DNA from: Atrina japonica
Lineage: Eukaryota > Mollusca > Bivalvia > Pterioida > Pinnidae
Direction of reading: 5' to 3'
Length of the DNA: 64,000 nt
Assembly (NCBI GenBank): GCA_030159075.1
Contig: BROG01000003.1
Location: forward strand, 3,791,001-3,855,000
In this document: positions 1-10,529 of the stretch, in pieces
Numbering within the stretch: position 1 is the first letter of the stretch
How the letters are laid out: each line of letters begins with the position of its first letter
Program-made: the position numbers and the translations under genes
Notes under the pieces: model-generated
The model's database searches: none
What the model was told of the DNA's origin: nothing
The model's input: the letters and a program-made list of their open reading frames with translations, nothing else

Positions 1-172
1 GGGGGGCGGGGGGGTGGAGGGGGGGGTAGTGGGGGGGGGGAGGGGGGGGGGAGGGGGGGGGGAGGGGGGGATGGGGGGGGGGGGGGAGGGGGGGGGGGGG
101 GGTGTTGGGGGGTGGGGGGGGTGGGACGGGGAGAGGGGGGGGGGGGGGGGGGTGGGGAGGGGGGGGGGGGTG

Positions 173-204
<32 letters not shown>

Positions 205-722
205 GGGGGAGGGGGTGGGGGGGGGGGGGGGTGGGAAGAGGGGCGGGGTGGGGGGGGGGGGGGGGGGGGGGGTGAGAGTGGGGGCGATGCGGGGGGGGGG
301 AGGGGGGGGGTGGGGGGGGGGAGGGGGGGGGACGTGGGTGGAGGGGGGGGGGGGGTAGGGAGGGGGTGGGGGTGGGGGGTGGGGGGAGGGTGGGGGGGGC
401 GGGGAGCGGGGGGGGGGGAGGGGGGGGGGGGGGGGGGGGGGTGGGGGGGGGGGGGGGGGGGGTTGGGGGGGGGGGGGGGGGGGGGGTGGGGGGGGGGGGG
501 GGGGGAGGGGGGGGGGGGGGGGGGGTGGGGGGGTGGGGTGGGTGGGGGGGGGGGGGGGGTGGGGGGGGGTGGGGGGTGGGGGGGGGGGGGGGGGGGGGGG
601 TAGAGGGGGATGGGTGTGGGGTGGGAGGGTGGGGGTGGGGATGGGAGGGAGGCGGGGGGCCGGGGGGGGGGTGAGGAGGGGGGTTGTGGAGGGTGGGGGG
701 GGTGTTGGGGGGGGGCGTGGGA
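1..722. repeat. G-rich low-complexity tract
   Basis: Almost pure G with scattered single T, A or C. There is no period, gene or telomere-like unit. The glycine-rich frames read from it are an effect of composition. It joins abruptly to a T-rich tract and lies at the window edge, which suggests a low-quality contig end or polymerase/basecaller slippage rather than real chromosome sequence. Confidence 0.9.
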
Positions 723-1073
723 GGGGTTGTTTTTGTTTTTTTTTATGGGGTTTGTTTTGTTTTTCGTTTTTTATTGTTGTTTCTGGTTTTTTTTTTTTTT
801 GTTTTTGTTTTTTTTTTTTTTGTTTTTTTGTGTTGTTTTTTTTTTGTTGTCTTTTGTTTTTTTTTTTGTTTTTTTTGTTTGTTTTGTTGTAGTTGTTTTT
901 GCTTTTTGGTTTTTTTTTTTTTTTTTTTTGGTGGGCTGGTGTGTTTTTTTTGTGTTGGTGTGTTTTTTTCGTTAGTGGTTTGTTTTTTTTTTTTGGTTGT
1001 TGTTTTTTGCTTTTTTGTTGCTTTTGTTTTCTTTTGTTTGTTTTTTTTTTTTTTTTTTTTTTTTTTTTTGTTT

Positions 1074-1151
<78 letters not shown>

Positions 1152-1226
1152 TTTTTTCTCTTTCCATCTACCTTTTTTTTTTTTATTTTTTTTTTTTTTT
1201 TTTTTTTTTGTTTTTTTTTCCCCGGC

Positions 1227-1279
<53 letters not shown>

Positions 1280-1762
1280 ACCCCCCCCCCACACACCCCC
1301 CCCTCCCGCGCCCCCGTTTTTGTTTTTTTTTTTGTTGTTTTTTTCAAAGTTTTTTTTCACCGTGCTTTTTGTGTTTGTTATTTTTTCCCCCCCCCCTTTT
1401 ACGTTTTTTTTATTTTTTTTTGTGTTTTTGTTTTTTGTCTGTTTTTTTGTTTGGTTGTTGTTTGTTTGTTTTTTTCTTTTGTTTTTTTTTTTGTTGTTGT
1501 TTGTTTTTTATGTTTTTGTTGTTCTTTTTGTTTTTGTTTTGTTCTTTTTTTGTTTTTTTTTTTTTAATTTGTTTTTTTTGTTTTTTGTTATTTGTTTTGT
1601 TATTTTGTTTTTTTTTTTGTTTTTTATTTTTCTTTTTTTTTTTGTTTTGATGTTTTTTTTTTTTTTTTTTTTTTTTTCTTTTTTTTTTTTTTTGTCTTTG
1701 ATTTTCTTTTTTCTTTTTTTTTTTTTTTTTTTTTTTTTGTTTTTTTGTTGTTGTTTTTTGCA
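723..1762. repeat. T-rich tract with embedded poly-C runs
   Basis: Mostly T with interspersed G. It is broken by an uninterrupted 77-base C run at 1075-1151 and a second, nearly pure C block at about 1230-1316. The proline- and phenylalanine-rich frames here are composition artefacts. Normal-complexity sequence resumes near 1763. Confidence 0.9.
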
Positions 1763-1831
1763 GAAGTGGTCATGTGGTATAAATTACAAAAAGTTTTTCA
1801 TTTAGCCGGTAATATTGTTGGGGTCTCCTTT

Positions 1832-1995
1832 GCCTATTGGTTACAGCATCGCGCTTTGAACCATGAAGTCTCTCACTTCTGGTCAGCACAGGTCCATTAC
1901 CTGCTGGAACCTTAGCAGCTGATTTTTGCCAGTTTTCTTACTGTAAAATTGTGTGGTGTAAAACACTATATTCAAAATTCAATTTAATACTGTGA
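1832..1995 (+). mobile_element. SINE fragment, class II tRNA-like family
   Basis: The stretch around ACCATGAAGTCTCTCA and the following 'cagtttt..actgtaaa..gtggtgtaaaacac' layout match the element at 9091-9340 and, more loosely, the one at 32845-33050. The tRNA-like head is degraded here and no clear target duplication was found. Assignment rests on similarity between the three copies in this window. Confidence 0.5.
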
Positions 1996-2942
1996 CAAAT
2001 TGACAGAATAGCCATGGCAGAGAAATGATCCAGGCGAGCAGAAAAAAAAGGAATTTCCCCCATGGCGATCTTTTAATTTTGTGTATAAACCTCAAAGATT
2101 ATTGCAATTTGCTGTTTACATCTGTACCTATGTGACCTCCTTTGTCTTAAACATGTATCCAGATCATTTCTTGGCCCACTTTGGAGGCCAAAATTCAACT
2201 GGTAAATTTTAGATCAATCGGAGCATTTTCTGTAATCAAGTGTTTAACTCCAGCATTCAGATCAAACAACATAATCGTCTTCTTTATGTTTTCTTTATTG
2301 AGTTATCATTTTGAAATTAATTCCGATAAGTGTGTCATTACCGATATTCTACACATGACTTCTTTCATTCCTTTAACGAGAGTCATGAAAAGATATGAAA
2401 GTATTATATTTAACACGATTATCTGACATGACAATATCGAGGAAAATAAATGACAATCTTATACATTTAATAGTTAAAATCAAATAATTTACATACAGCA
2501 CCTGATTTCAAGACATGGGTATATTAAATATTGTCGATATTGTATCTTGAATGACTAGCATTTTGAATGGTTATAAATCTGTTTAAATAAGTTATTCTTA
2601 TGAATGTGAGAAATATCAACATCTTTCCATCGGATCAAAATTTTGATTTATTTTTGACACTATAATGGATTTGTCAAAAGATAGGTATCAAATATTTGAC
2701 AAAATTGTGTCCTAAAGATAGACTTTCTTATAAATATATTTGAATATGATCTGTTGTCATAAAGTACACCCGATATCCACGCAATATTTAGCCGATTCAT
2801 GCTGGTACTTATACGTTCAATTATTCCATTCATCTAGCTATTATTTGTATAACATAATTTGGGTGGATCTACATGTTTGTTACAAACTGATTGTGCTGCA
2901 GCGGGGGAATAATGGATCATATATAGGTTTTTTTTTTCATCA
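1996..2942. other. Unassigned AT-rich sequence
   Basis: No gene, RNA or clear repeat. An 81-codon open frame at 2181-2426 shows no recognisable domain and is no longer than chance allows in sequence of this length. Confidence 0.6.
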
Positions 2943-3124
2943 CAGTGGATCCTGCCTTGATAGACCACCTTTTCTACCACTTAACTATGGCTTCTCAAGA
3001 CAGGGGGATACACTAAAGAAAAAAGCTTTATTTACAGTGATATTTAACTGAATGGTTTTCCAGAGGTGGACTCAAAAGACAGGTGGTTTTAAACAACATT
3101 GGTCTCTAAAGACAGGTTCCAATA
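2943..3124 (+). mobile_element. MITE-like element, TA-CAGT termini, 'TCTCAAGACAGG' family
   Basis: Starts CAGTGGATCCTGCC and ends near GACAGGTTCCAATATA, so the ends are imperfect inverted repeats. The interior carries 'gaccacc' and 'tctnaagacagg' motifs shared with 4376-4532, 7432-7741, 39753-39909 and 54433-54607. CAGT/ACTG ends next to TA are typical of Tc1/mariner-pogo-type non-autonomous elements; that placement is inferred. Confidence 0.55.
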
Positions 3125-3162
3125 TACTTAAGTTATTGTTTTAGTAGAAGAGAAAGATAATG

Positions 3163-3607
3163 GGGAACTTTCGAGTTATCCCGGATTACTGTTATGATCC
3201 TGCATTTATTCGCACCGTTTGGATTTTGTTCCTCATATGTTCTTCCGGTTATCATATTTACCTCTGCAGCATATGTAAAGTAAATGGAAATACTCTTATT
3301 TTTAGCGCATTAACTTTATTTTGTATATAGAAATCCAAGAGACTCTTTAAACATACTACAGTGGGTTATTTAGTTGAACACCAAATTACTGAAATGTAGC
3401 AGGTGAGGAAAAATGTGCGGACAGACAGGGAATCAAACCCAGAACCTTCCGAACACTAAGAGAGCAGTTTTACCAACTGCACTATTGGGACTATCTATAT
3501 ATTTCCATAACAGGAAATAACGTTGAGGAACATTTTTTTAGAATCATGTAACTGGCGATAATAAAAGCAAGATTATAACAGTAATCTGGGCTAACTCGAA
3601 AGTTCCC
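3163..3607. mobile_element. TIR element with 33-bp inverted ends
   Basis: Positions 3163-3195 and 3575-3607 are inverted copies, both beginning GGGAACTTTCGAGTTA when read inward, with two mismatches over 33 bases. The 445-bp span has no coding capacity, which fits a non-autonomous DNA transposon. A tRNA-like SINE segment (3391-3495) lies inside. I could not fix a target duplication: the left flank is 'gataatg' and the right flank is 'tatttcc'. Confidence 0.65.
3391..3495 (-). mobile_element. tRNA-derived SINE head
   Basis: Read on the minus strand, an A-box-like stretch (GTGCAGTTGGTAAAAC) is followed by a B-box-like stretch (GGGTTTGATTCCC) at tRNA-like spacing. It is embedded in the TIR element 3163-3607, so it either arrived later or was captured. 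It is unlikely to be a functional tRNA because no matching acceptor stem is visible. Confidence 0.5.
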
Positions 3608-4375
3608 TATTTCCAATGCTGATGCATATCTGCCACGTTTATATACATGGACTTTCCTATATCCTTAATTATGAGTCCAAAGTCCAGAAAATTAGGAAAA
3701 TATATAAGTTTTTGACTAAAACAGAAAAACTTTATTTGAGACATTTGTTTGAAAGTAGATTTTGAAACCCTAAATTGGGACTTTTTGGATGTTTTGGGGA
3801 AAATATAAGCAATTTGCATTTGGAATGGGTCCTGTAACCAGACACCAAAAACACCCTAGGAAAATCCCTGATATATGTTTATAATATTATTTATACTGAA
3901 CAAATAAAACCATCACATGCTATCTCGATTCTGGCCATAAATAAACAATATGAAGTTTAATGTGCTGGAATCAAGATTTTTAATTTTAAAAATGTAAATC
4001 CGACAAATTTCGACTTTTTCAACAACAAAATATAAATTAACAGAAAATCTTTTAAAACTTTGGGTCCAGGTAATTTACAGGTAGGTGGGTCATTTGGACA
4101 CATAAAGAAACCTATAATTTTTATTTCTGGCATAATGGAGATGTTTGATGACTTACGCATGACATAATATGTTCAAGTTCTGTCTGACCTTGACAATAAA
4201 GGTAGACCTTGACACTGAGAGTAAATGATGGCGATGAGGAAAATGGTTCAATATAAGACATAAACTTGAGATCTTAGTTTAATCTGAATGACATGACACT
4301 CTGATGGATAAATTGTGTTAAACATAAGAGAATGATTCCACAATGCTACATAGATGTTCCCCTAACACTATTGTA
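3608..4375. other. Unassigned sequence
   Basis: No gene or repeat recognised. Short open frames of 67-70 codons on the minus strand are not supported by any motif. Confidence 0.6.
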
Positions 4376-4532
4376 CAATGGAACCAGTATTGAAAGACCA
4401 CTCTCATGAAAAACCACCTGTCTAGTGAGTTCATTCTAAAAACCACATGGTTAAACAATCCTATAAAACCTCTTTTGAGAGATGACCATATTTAGTGGCT
4501 GATGGGGTGGTCTCTCAAGATGAATTCCACTG
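4376..4532. mobile_element. MITE-like element, 'TCTCAAGACAGG' family
   Basis: Begins CAATGGAACCAGT after TA and ends ATTCCACTG before TA. The internal 'agaccactctcatgaaa' and 'accacctgtct' motifs match 54433-54607 closely over the left half. No coding capacity. A run of about 20 A begins at 4551, just outside. Confidence 0.65.
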
Positions 4533-4571
4533 TACTGAAAAACTTCCTACAAAAAAAAAAAAAAAAAAAAA

Positions 4572-5338
4572 ATTAAAATAAAAAATGGTTTGATACAAGA
4601 TTATCAATACAGAATCATTAGCCTGAGTACTGACTGAACTTTACAAATGTATAATATTGCCTTCCTGTCACTCTCTATATATCATTCCAATTTCTGTTGT
4701 TTGTTCTCAATCACTTCTCTGTTTAACCTTGTGCATGACCGGGGAATTTTCCAGTTCTAGTAACACTATCATTCCATAATAATTACTCAAAACACAAGTA
4801 CCAATATTCAGTTTGTTCCTCAATACTTCCCAACACAGGAACATCCTTCCTACCACACTTAACAAGTTCAGCTTTTCTACATTTTCATTAAGGAAGCCAA
4901 ATAAAAACCTTAGGAGTTTCAGAGTTCAATCAATTCTCCACCTGACCAAACATGTTTGATGGCATCCTGGTTGATCAGTGTAATCTGATTGTCATATACA
5001 GCACACCGAGATTTCACTTTCAGAAATGATGCATATAATCCATTTCACAAATCGCTTACCAATATGGGAAGGTTTAGACCATCCCATTACAGCATCAAGA
5101 TGTACATTTCTGCATGGATATAGCATACAAGAATAATTATCTGCAATGACACTTCTACATGAAGGTTATAAAACACTTTGATGATACCTGTATGGGTGCA
5201 GGGAAATGAGATTCATGGTAGGGAAAAATCAACAATATGACATATCTATTTTATAAGTGTCTAAATACTATAATGAATTTCAAATTTCTGACAATTTTTG
5301 TTTTCATTTCACATGATGAAAAATAAAACAAGCGTTAA
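4572..5338. other. Unassigned sequence
   Basis: No gene, RNA or repeat recognised; low-complexity A tract immediately upstream. Confidence 0.6.
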
Positions 5339-5418
5339 CTCACCAACCCCTGAATTACAGCGGACTCTTCTGTAAATCACTGACTTAGACCAGTCCAAAT
5401 GTGTTTTTAGGGGTAAAT
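5339..5418. mobile_element. Short palindromic element, 'AACTCATTNACCCC' family
   Basis: About 80 bases with inverted ends (CTCACCAACCCCTG and AGGGGTAAATT). It contains the core 'ggactcttctgtaaatca' and 'gaccagtccaaatgtgt' shared, in either orientation, with 15283-15365, 35253-35337 and 37786-37868. Too small to be autonomous; likely a miniature TIR element. Confidence 0.6.
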
Positions 5419-5912
5419 TACCAGTAGTTAAGATTGATACCCAATGAGCCTGAGCAATAGAATGCAAAACATACATGTAGCTTGATTAAGTTACATGTAT
5501 ATGAAAAATGATTTTGAGTTATTTCAATCCCATTTACATGTAAAATATTACAATTACATGTACATGTACTAGCAAACTAGAAATACTTTCATTTCATTTA
5601 ATTGTTCAGTCAATTAAGTAAATGAGCAATCATTGCTTAAATCTAACGGCAACAAATCTCTTCAAATGACCATTTATTGACTGTGAAAAATTGCAATATG
5701 TGTGTCAAAAAAGTACACATCCTTATAAACTAGATTCTGTGAGCCCATTGACAAATTCCTCCAAACAAACTGTTTAAGAAGCAATTCCTACCCACTCTAA
5801 TTAGTGTAAAAAGAAATGCATGAATGATTATCTAACATACATGTACCGGTACATTGTATGACTATGCACTATGTTTATTATGATTTGGGAAATTTATTTT
5901 AGGGTCTCTTAA
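5419..5912. other. Unassigned, rich in TACATGTA
   Basis: No gene. Several TACATGTA or ACATGTA palindromes cluster around 5470-5580 and 5838-5850. Confidence 0.55.
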
Positions 5913-6324
5913 AGGAATATAAGCTGTCGCAATGATCATTTTTGTCCAATGACATATAGACAAGAAATTAGAATGTGATAAAATGTGTATTCAAATACAT
6001 TATCAAACACGTGAAATGTTGTAAAAGGTCTTCTTTTCGATGTTATGTTTTTTAAGAATTCAAGTTTCCCCGTACCTTGAAAAATCTGGCTGTATTTCGG
6101 TATGTAATGACCTTTCAGATAAACTCTTTCGCCATATCAAATGTGCTTCGTAATTCGGTCAGGGGGATCTCGGTCCTTTACGCGCTTGGTCTATCAGCAA
6201 TCGACATATATTAAAGTCGGCCTATTTTTATGTGTTTTATATTTACTTTTAAAATACAGGACATAATTTTTATTGGAAAGAACATGTAGTATTATGCAAA
6301 ATATGAGCTTTTCAACTTGATTTT

Positions 6325-6337
6325 AAATACCTGAAGC
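6325..6337 (+). repeat. Target site duplication, left (AAATACCTGAAGC)
   Basis: The 13-bp sequence recurs exactly at 6617-6629 and occurs once, at 41638-41650, in the uninterrupted paralogous segment. Confidence 0.9.
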
Positions 6338-6616
6338 CTGGCTCAGTCGGTAGCGCACTCGACTCTTGATCGTGAGGTTGTGAGTTTGAGTCCAGCCGGC
6401 GGCAAGTTGGTTTCCTGTCCTTCGGATGAGACAGTAAAAACTGAGGTCCTGTGTCATAGCAGATGTCGACACGTTAAAGAACCCTCATTGCTCAATGGCC
6501 GTAAGTGCCGAGCATAGGCCAAAATTTGAAGCCCTTCACTGGCATTTGGTGACGTTTCCATATGAGTGAAATATTCTTGAGTGGGACGTTAAACAACAAT
6601 AAACAAACAAACAAAC
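6338..6616 (+). mobile_element. Full-length tRNA-Lys-like SINE
   Basis: The head has an A-box-like TGGCTCAGTCGG, an anticodon-loop-like CTCTTGA (anticodon CTT, as in tRNA-Lys) and a B-box-like GTGAGTTTGAGTCC. The body contains 'cgttaaagaaccctca', 'gccgagcataggccaaaa' and 'gtgggacgttaaacaa', and the tail is repeated AAAC. Exact 13-bp target duplications flank it. Such elements are transcribed by RNA polymerase III and move using LINE enzymes (family knowledge). Other copies here are 26681-26851 (truncated), 36896-37182 (full) and 48909-49046 (truncated). Confidence 0.92.
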
Positions 6617-6629
6617 AAATACCTGAAGC
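6617..6629 (+). repeat. Target site duplication, right (AAATACCTGAAGC)
   Basis: Exact copy of 6325-6337, directly after the AAAC tail of the SINE. Confidence 0.9.
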
Positions 6630-7431
6630 AAATCGGATGAATATATGAATAAAAATATCAAGTCACTAAAAGAAAATTTTCCAATCTTTAATGCTACTTT
6701 GAAATGAATGCTGACAATGCCAAAATCAAAACAATATAACTGTGAAAACTATGCGTACCTGATTTACAATCATGCTGCCATGTCCAATGGAGTTGAGCAG
6801 TTTGCATGTGTCAAGAATGATAAAGCTGAGAATGTGATGGGACAAGTTAAAAGGGGGTTGAGATCACCCGATATACCTGGCACATAGACAATTTCATTAA
6901 CATATGTTTTGAAACGATGAAAAAGACCAACTTTGCCTGATTTAGGGTATGAAATGATGATGTACGAAAAAAAAAACCGCATAGGGTAATAAGAATAGAG
7001 TATATATTTACTGCAAACAGCACGTGCTTATTTGACACTCAGTAATCTTCGTAAAAATTACCGAAAGTTAATTTGCAATGCTCAGAGTAATGGCGGACAA
7101 AAAAATATATATGATATTACGGGTTACGTTTGGCAAGATTGCTGCCATTATACGCATGCATTTGTTATTCTAACTACCAGATGGTCTCTTTGGGATATAC
7201 ATGAGATAAAATATAACATAAAATGGGCATGTGAATTTGTTCACCTATGACAGTTCATATCACTTTAAATTGGTATTTAGTGTTGAAGCTTATTATTTGA
7301 TGATGAAGCAGTCCCTAACTAACCAAAACCTCTGGTCTAGCTGCATGGCCTTGTTTGAATTTGGACTCTCAAACGTCTGTTCGCAAATCAGACAATCTTC
7401 TGACTCACATACTGGTTAACTAGGCAAAATA

Positions 7432-7741
7432 CAGGTAAACCTGTCTTGTGACTACCTGTCTTGTGAGACCACCTTCTGAGAACCAGAGTTCAAATCCTTT
7501 ACATAAAGCCTGATCTTTTTAATTCATCAACCCCTGAGCTCACATTTAGACTCATCCAAATCAATAGATAGCATGGTCTACTGTCATAATTCAGGAGAGA
7601 GCAAGAAATGTTTATAGTATTTAGATTAAAATTCTGGAAGTTCAAATGTGGCTACAGGGGTCAGTGGGTTAAAGGACCACCTGTCTTAAGGAACCAGATT
7701 TCAGTGGAAGATGGGATGGTCTCTCAAGACCGGTTCCACTA
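7432..7741. mobile_element. MITE-like element, 'TCTCAAGACAGG' family, interrupted
   Basis: Left end CAGGTAAACCTGTCTTGTGA and right end 'tctcaagaccggttccacta' are imperfect inverted repeats. The span is about twice that of its relatives. The extra middle part includes a fragment resembling the 'AACTCATTNACCCC' family near 7518-7560, which suggests a nested insertion. Confidence 0.55.
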
Positions 7742-8746
7742 TACTTACTGGACATGCACTAAGACAAGATGTGAAGACAGTGCAAATATGAATGTTTATT
7801 TATACACATAATTCGTTACATGTCAGATATATAATCCAGTCAGTGATTCAGTTCTTTTGTTACCAATACTTCAAAATAGTTTGCAATAAATCAAAATACT
7901 ATTTGGGAAACCCTGATAAGTTTGTGCAACTCAGAACGTCATAGATGGTTTATATATATAAACACAACACTTCTAGGAGAACAATCTATTTCTGGCTTCA
8001 TCTTTTCATTTAGTTAAAACCACAGGCAGATGCAGCTTAACCAAGCAGTAAGATTAACTGCAAGGTTCAATAATCCAAAATGATTAGGCTTGTGGATAAG
8101 TAGATTTAGCAGTTTTTCCACGGGGATATGTAACCTTTCTGGCGTTTTTAGGGTTCTCGACAACACCAATCTGAATTCTTTTTTTATGTTAACACCTGAC
8201 AGAAGATATAATAGATTATTTCTTTCTACCGGTACACAAACAATTAGATTATACAGCGATAGCTTATCTGCAGTAAGGACTGCATGTACACATTAGCATC
8301 CAATGGATTGAAGATAATTTGATTACAATCTATATACATTGGTCTAAGGAAATCATGTCTCATTGAACTTAATTGCTTAGTGGCTTAGAAGAAAATGTCA
8401 CAAGCCTCGAACAATTCCAATATAGATGTTCTATTGTCCTCCATGTTTCGGTGTCAGTGATCTAGATGTCAAATAGTGTGAGGCTGTGATGCCAAGACCC
8501 ATTAGGTCAATATATACTCTAGACTTAATATCAGAAATGTCATGAAAACAAACTACCGAGATTTTAAATGGAGAATATGAACCATCTCTCAGATTATCAA
8601 AAAGTCTGAGAGCTATGCATTCTGTTGATAACCCGATATGTCAGCTTTGTGAAATATCATCACCACTCTAACTTGGTTCTTAATTGAGACCAGGTGGGAG
8701 ACAGTAAAGGCGAATCAAATACACACACACACACATACATATATAC
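7742..8746. other. Unassigned sequence
   Basis: No convincing gene. A short stretch near 8612-8660 reads as a Cys-x-x-Cys peptide but is isolated. An (AC) run lies at 8721-8736. Confidence 0.55.
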
Positions 8747-9022
8747 AAAACTTGAATAACAGAAAAAAGAGAAACGAAAATATTGTCAAGAGATTTTTAT
8801 GTATAGAAAAATATGTCAATTAGAATATCGGTCATCTCATATTCTAGATACAGTAAAACCTGCTTTAACAATCACCTGTATATAAAGACCACCTGATCAT
8901 AAAGACTTGCTGTCCCCAATAGTACCATTCATGTACAAATCAACCTCTATATAAAGACCACCTCCCTATAAAGACTGGTTTTGTTATGTCCAAAAGAGGG
9001 TCTTTATAAACAAGTTTCACTG
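8747..9022 (+). repeat. Inverted duplicate block (partner 15843-16082) including a MITE
   Basis: The last 172 bases (8851-9022) form a TA-flanked element starting CAGTAAAACCTGC and ending GTTTCACTG, with internal 'tatataaagaccacct' motifs. The preceding ~100 bases also match, in reverse, the sequence beyond the MITE at 15987-16082. The repeated unit is therefore larger than the MITE itself. Confidence 0.75.
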
Positions 9023-9080
9023 TATCTTGAAGTAACAGGGGCAGTCCCATGATTTTCAAGATAACGAGATTCTTCTGTAT
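9023..9080. repeat. Small 'CTTGAAGTAAC' palindromic element fragment
   Basis: Starts TATCTTGAAGTAACAGG and ends TTCAAGATAACGAGATTC followed by TTCTGTA. The ends pair imperfectly and resemble those of 53860-54057. It abuts the previous MITE. Confidence 0.35.
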
Positions 9081-9090
9081 ATGTATATAC

Positions 9091-9340
9091 AGAGACATGG
9101 CTGAGTGGTTGGAGCATTGCACTTTAAACCATGAAGTCTCTCATCTCCTGTCAGTGTGGGTTGGAATGCCACTGGGGCATTTGCTGAGTTTTACACTTGG
9201 CTTGCCATAGGACAGCACTCTCTTAAAACTGGGTATAATGTAACCAGGTTCACCCCTCCATCATTAATAACAACTAGCTGCCTCCATAAAACTGAAAAAT
9301 TACTGAGTGTGGCATAAAACACCATTTAAACAGAAACACA
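9091..9340 (+). mobile_element. SINE, class II tRNA-like family
   Basis: Head 'gacatggctgagtggttgga' looks like the A-box side of a Ser/Leu-type tRNA. GTGGGTTGGAATGCC resembles a B box, and the spacing between them suits a long variable arm. The body ends 'ggcataaaacacca'. Related copies are at 1832-1995 and 32845-33050. No exact target duplication was identified. Confidence 0.65.
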
Positions 9341-9404
9341 CTTGGTAGAAGAATTGTTCAGAGGTGGTTTCTGTAATTTTCTATAAAATATGCAGGGGTA
9401 TGTT

Positions 9405-9580
9405 ACTGGGAGAAATCTGGCTCTTTCGGTAGGCAACATAGGCATTGGTTAATTTTATCCTGAGATGGGTACAAAAAATGAACACCAGCTAGAAAATATT
9501 CTCTTGATTTCTTTATTATCTGAGATTATAAAAAATCATTTGAAATAAAAAATATTTTCTACAAATAGATTTCTCCCAGT
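9405..9580. mobile_element. 176-bp TIR element
   Basis: ACTGGGAGAAATCT at 9405-9418 and its exact reverse complement at 9567-9580 bound a 176-bp non-coding stretch. This is the form of a miniature inverted-repeat element; the family is unknown and no target duplication is obvious. Confidence 0.5.
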
Positions 9581-10529
9581 GCAAGCCATGGGATTGTGTT
9601 TCCTGTTCACTGGCTAGGTTTCCCTAAAACATACACCCAAGGGACAGGGTATATATCCCTATGACTCCATTTCTTCCCCTTGATTTGTCTTGGGGGAGGG
9701 GGGATGACTGGAGAGTCTTGAAACATTATTCTACTTATTAAACAAAAATGAAATTACGATGAAATTTTACACCTATATGGACCTTGGTGACTAGCTATTA
9801 CATAGTTTCATTAAAGATTGCTGATAATGACGATCATTACACTCACGATTTCTCCACTCTTTTATAATGTCAAAACAACAAAAGACTGATACAATTAGTA
9901 AAATGATGCCATCAAATGACACAAGCAGGCTTAAATCTCTAGCACTGCTGACACTTTATTGATCAATCTTCTCGTTTTTAGTTTCACTCGGCAGATGGCA
10001 TTTCACACTATGTCAGGAGGAAATGCTGGTATTATTGAGAAATAAAAGTGTTTTTAATTTGCAAACCTCCCTCCTCCATAAGATTTGATTTCAAAAGAAG
10101 AAAACTTAATATACTGTTCTTAGAATAATTCTGAAAAATTTCGTCATAATTTGATGAAAAACTATAACTGATTGTTACATTTATATAAATGTACATATGT
10201 ATACATTAAACAATGTTTCAAGGACTGCTGATCCAATATGTAAAGAGAGATAACTCTTTGCTATCAGATTTGGTCTTGAGTAAAGTGTACAATACATAAT
10301 TATTGTTGTGAACTCATTTGCAATTAACTGACATTGGACATTAATGAACGTTAATATGTATTCACTAGTCTTAAAATCTCTATAAATACTATTTCTGTCC
10401 AAGGAATGGTAAGTCATTCAAATGCATGAAACAAGGGTAATCAATTACAACAAAATTACTCAAATCTCAGACATACACAACTGCAATAAGTAAACTAGAT
10501 TTAAAACCATAGATCATTTTATAACTTCG
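9581..10529. other. Unassigned sequence
   Basis: Contains a short G run near 9691-9702. No gene, RNA or repeat recognised. Confidence 0.6.

Larger units (their letters stand above)
5913..7233 (+). repeat. Dispersed 1-kb duplicated segment, copy A
   Basis: Collinear with 41259-42231 in the same orientation, with many substitutions and small indels. Landmarks present in both are 'aatacattatcaaacacgtg', 'cctttcagataaactctt', 'tttaaaatacaggac' and 'gatggtctctttgggatat'. The main difference is the SINE at 6338-6616, present only here. No inverted ends and no long frame, so it is either an old segmental duplication or a low-copy repeat of unknown class. Confidence 0.85.

Noticed and set aside
1757..1775. 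Pyrimidine tract plus CAG resembling a splice acceptor
   Set aside because: The tract is part of the artefactual T-rich block and the following frame runs into a SINE fragment.
684..1805. A 373-codon open frame rich in Phe and Pro, and glycine-rich frames before it
   Set aside because: Entirely due to T, C and G homopolymers; no gene signal.
6338..6410. Functional tRNA-Lys gene
   Set aside because: It has A- and B-box-like blocks and a CTCTTGA loop but no paired acceptor stem, and it is the head of a SINE with target duplications.
8600..8665. Zinc-knuckle-like peptide suggesting the end of a LINE reverse transcriptase
   Set aside because: Only one Cys-x-x-Cys in a short stretch with stops around it; no reverse transcriptase motif anywhere near.
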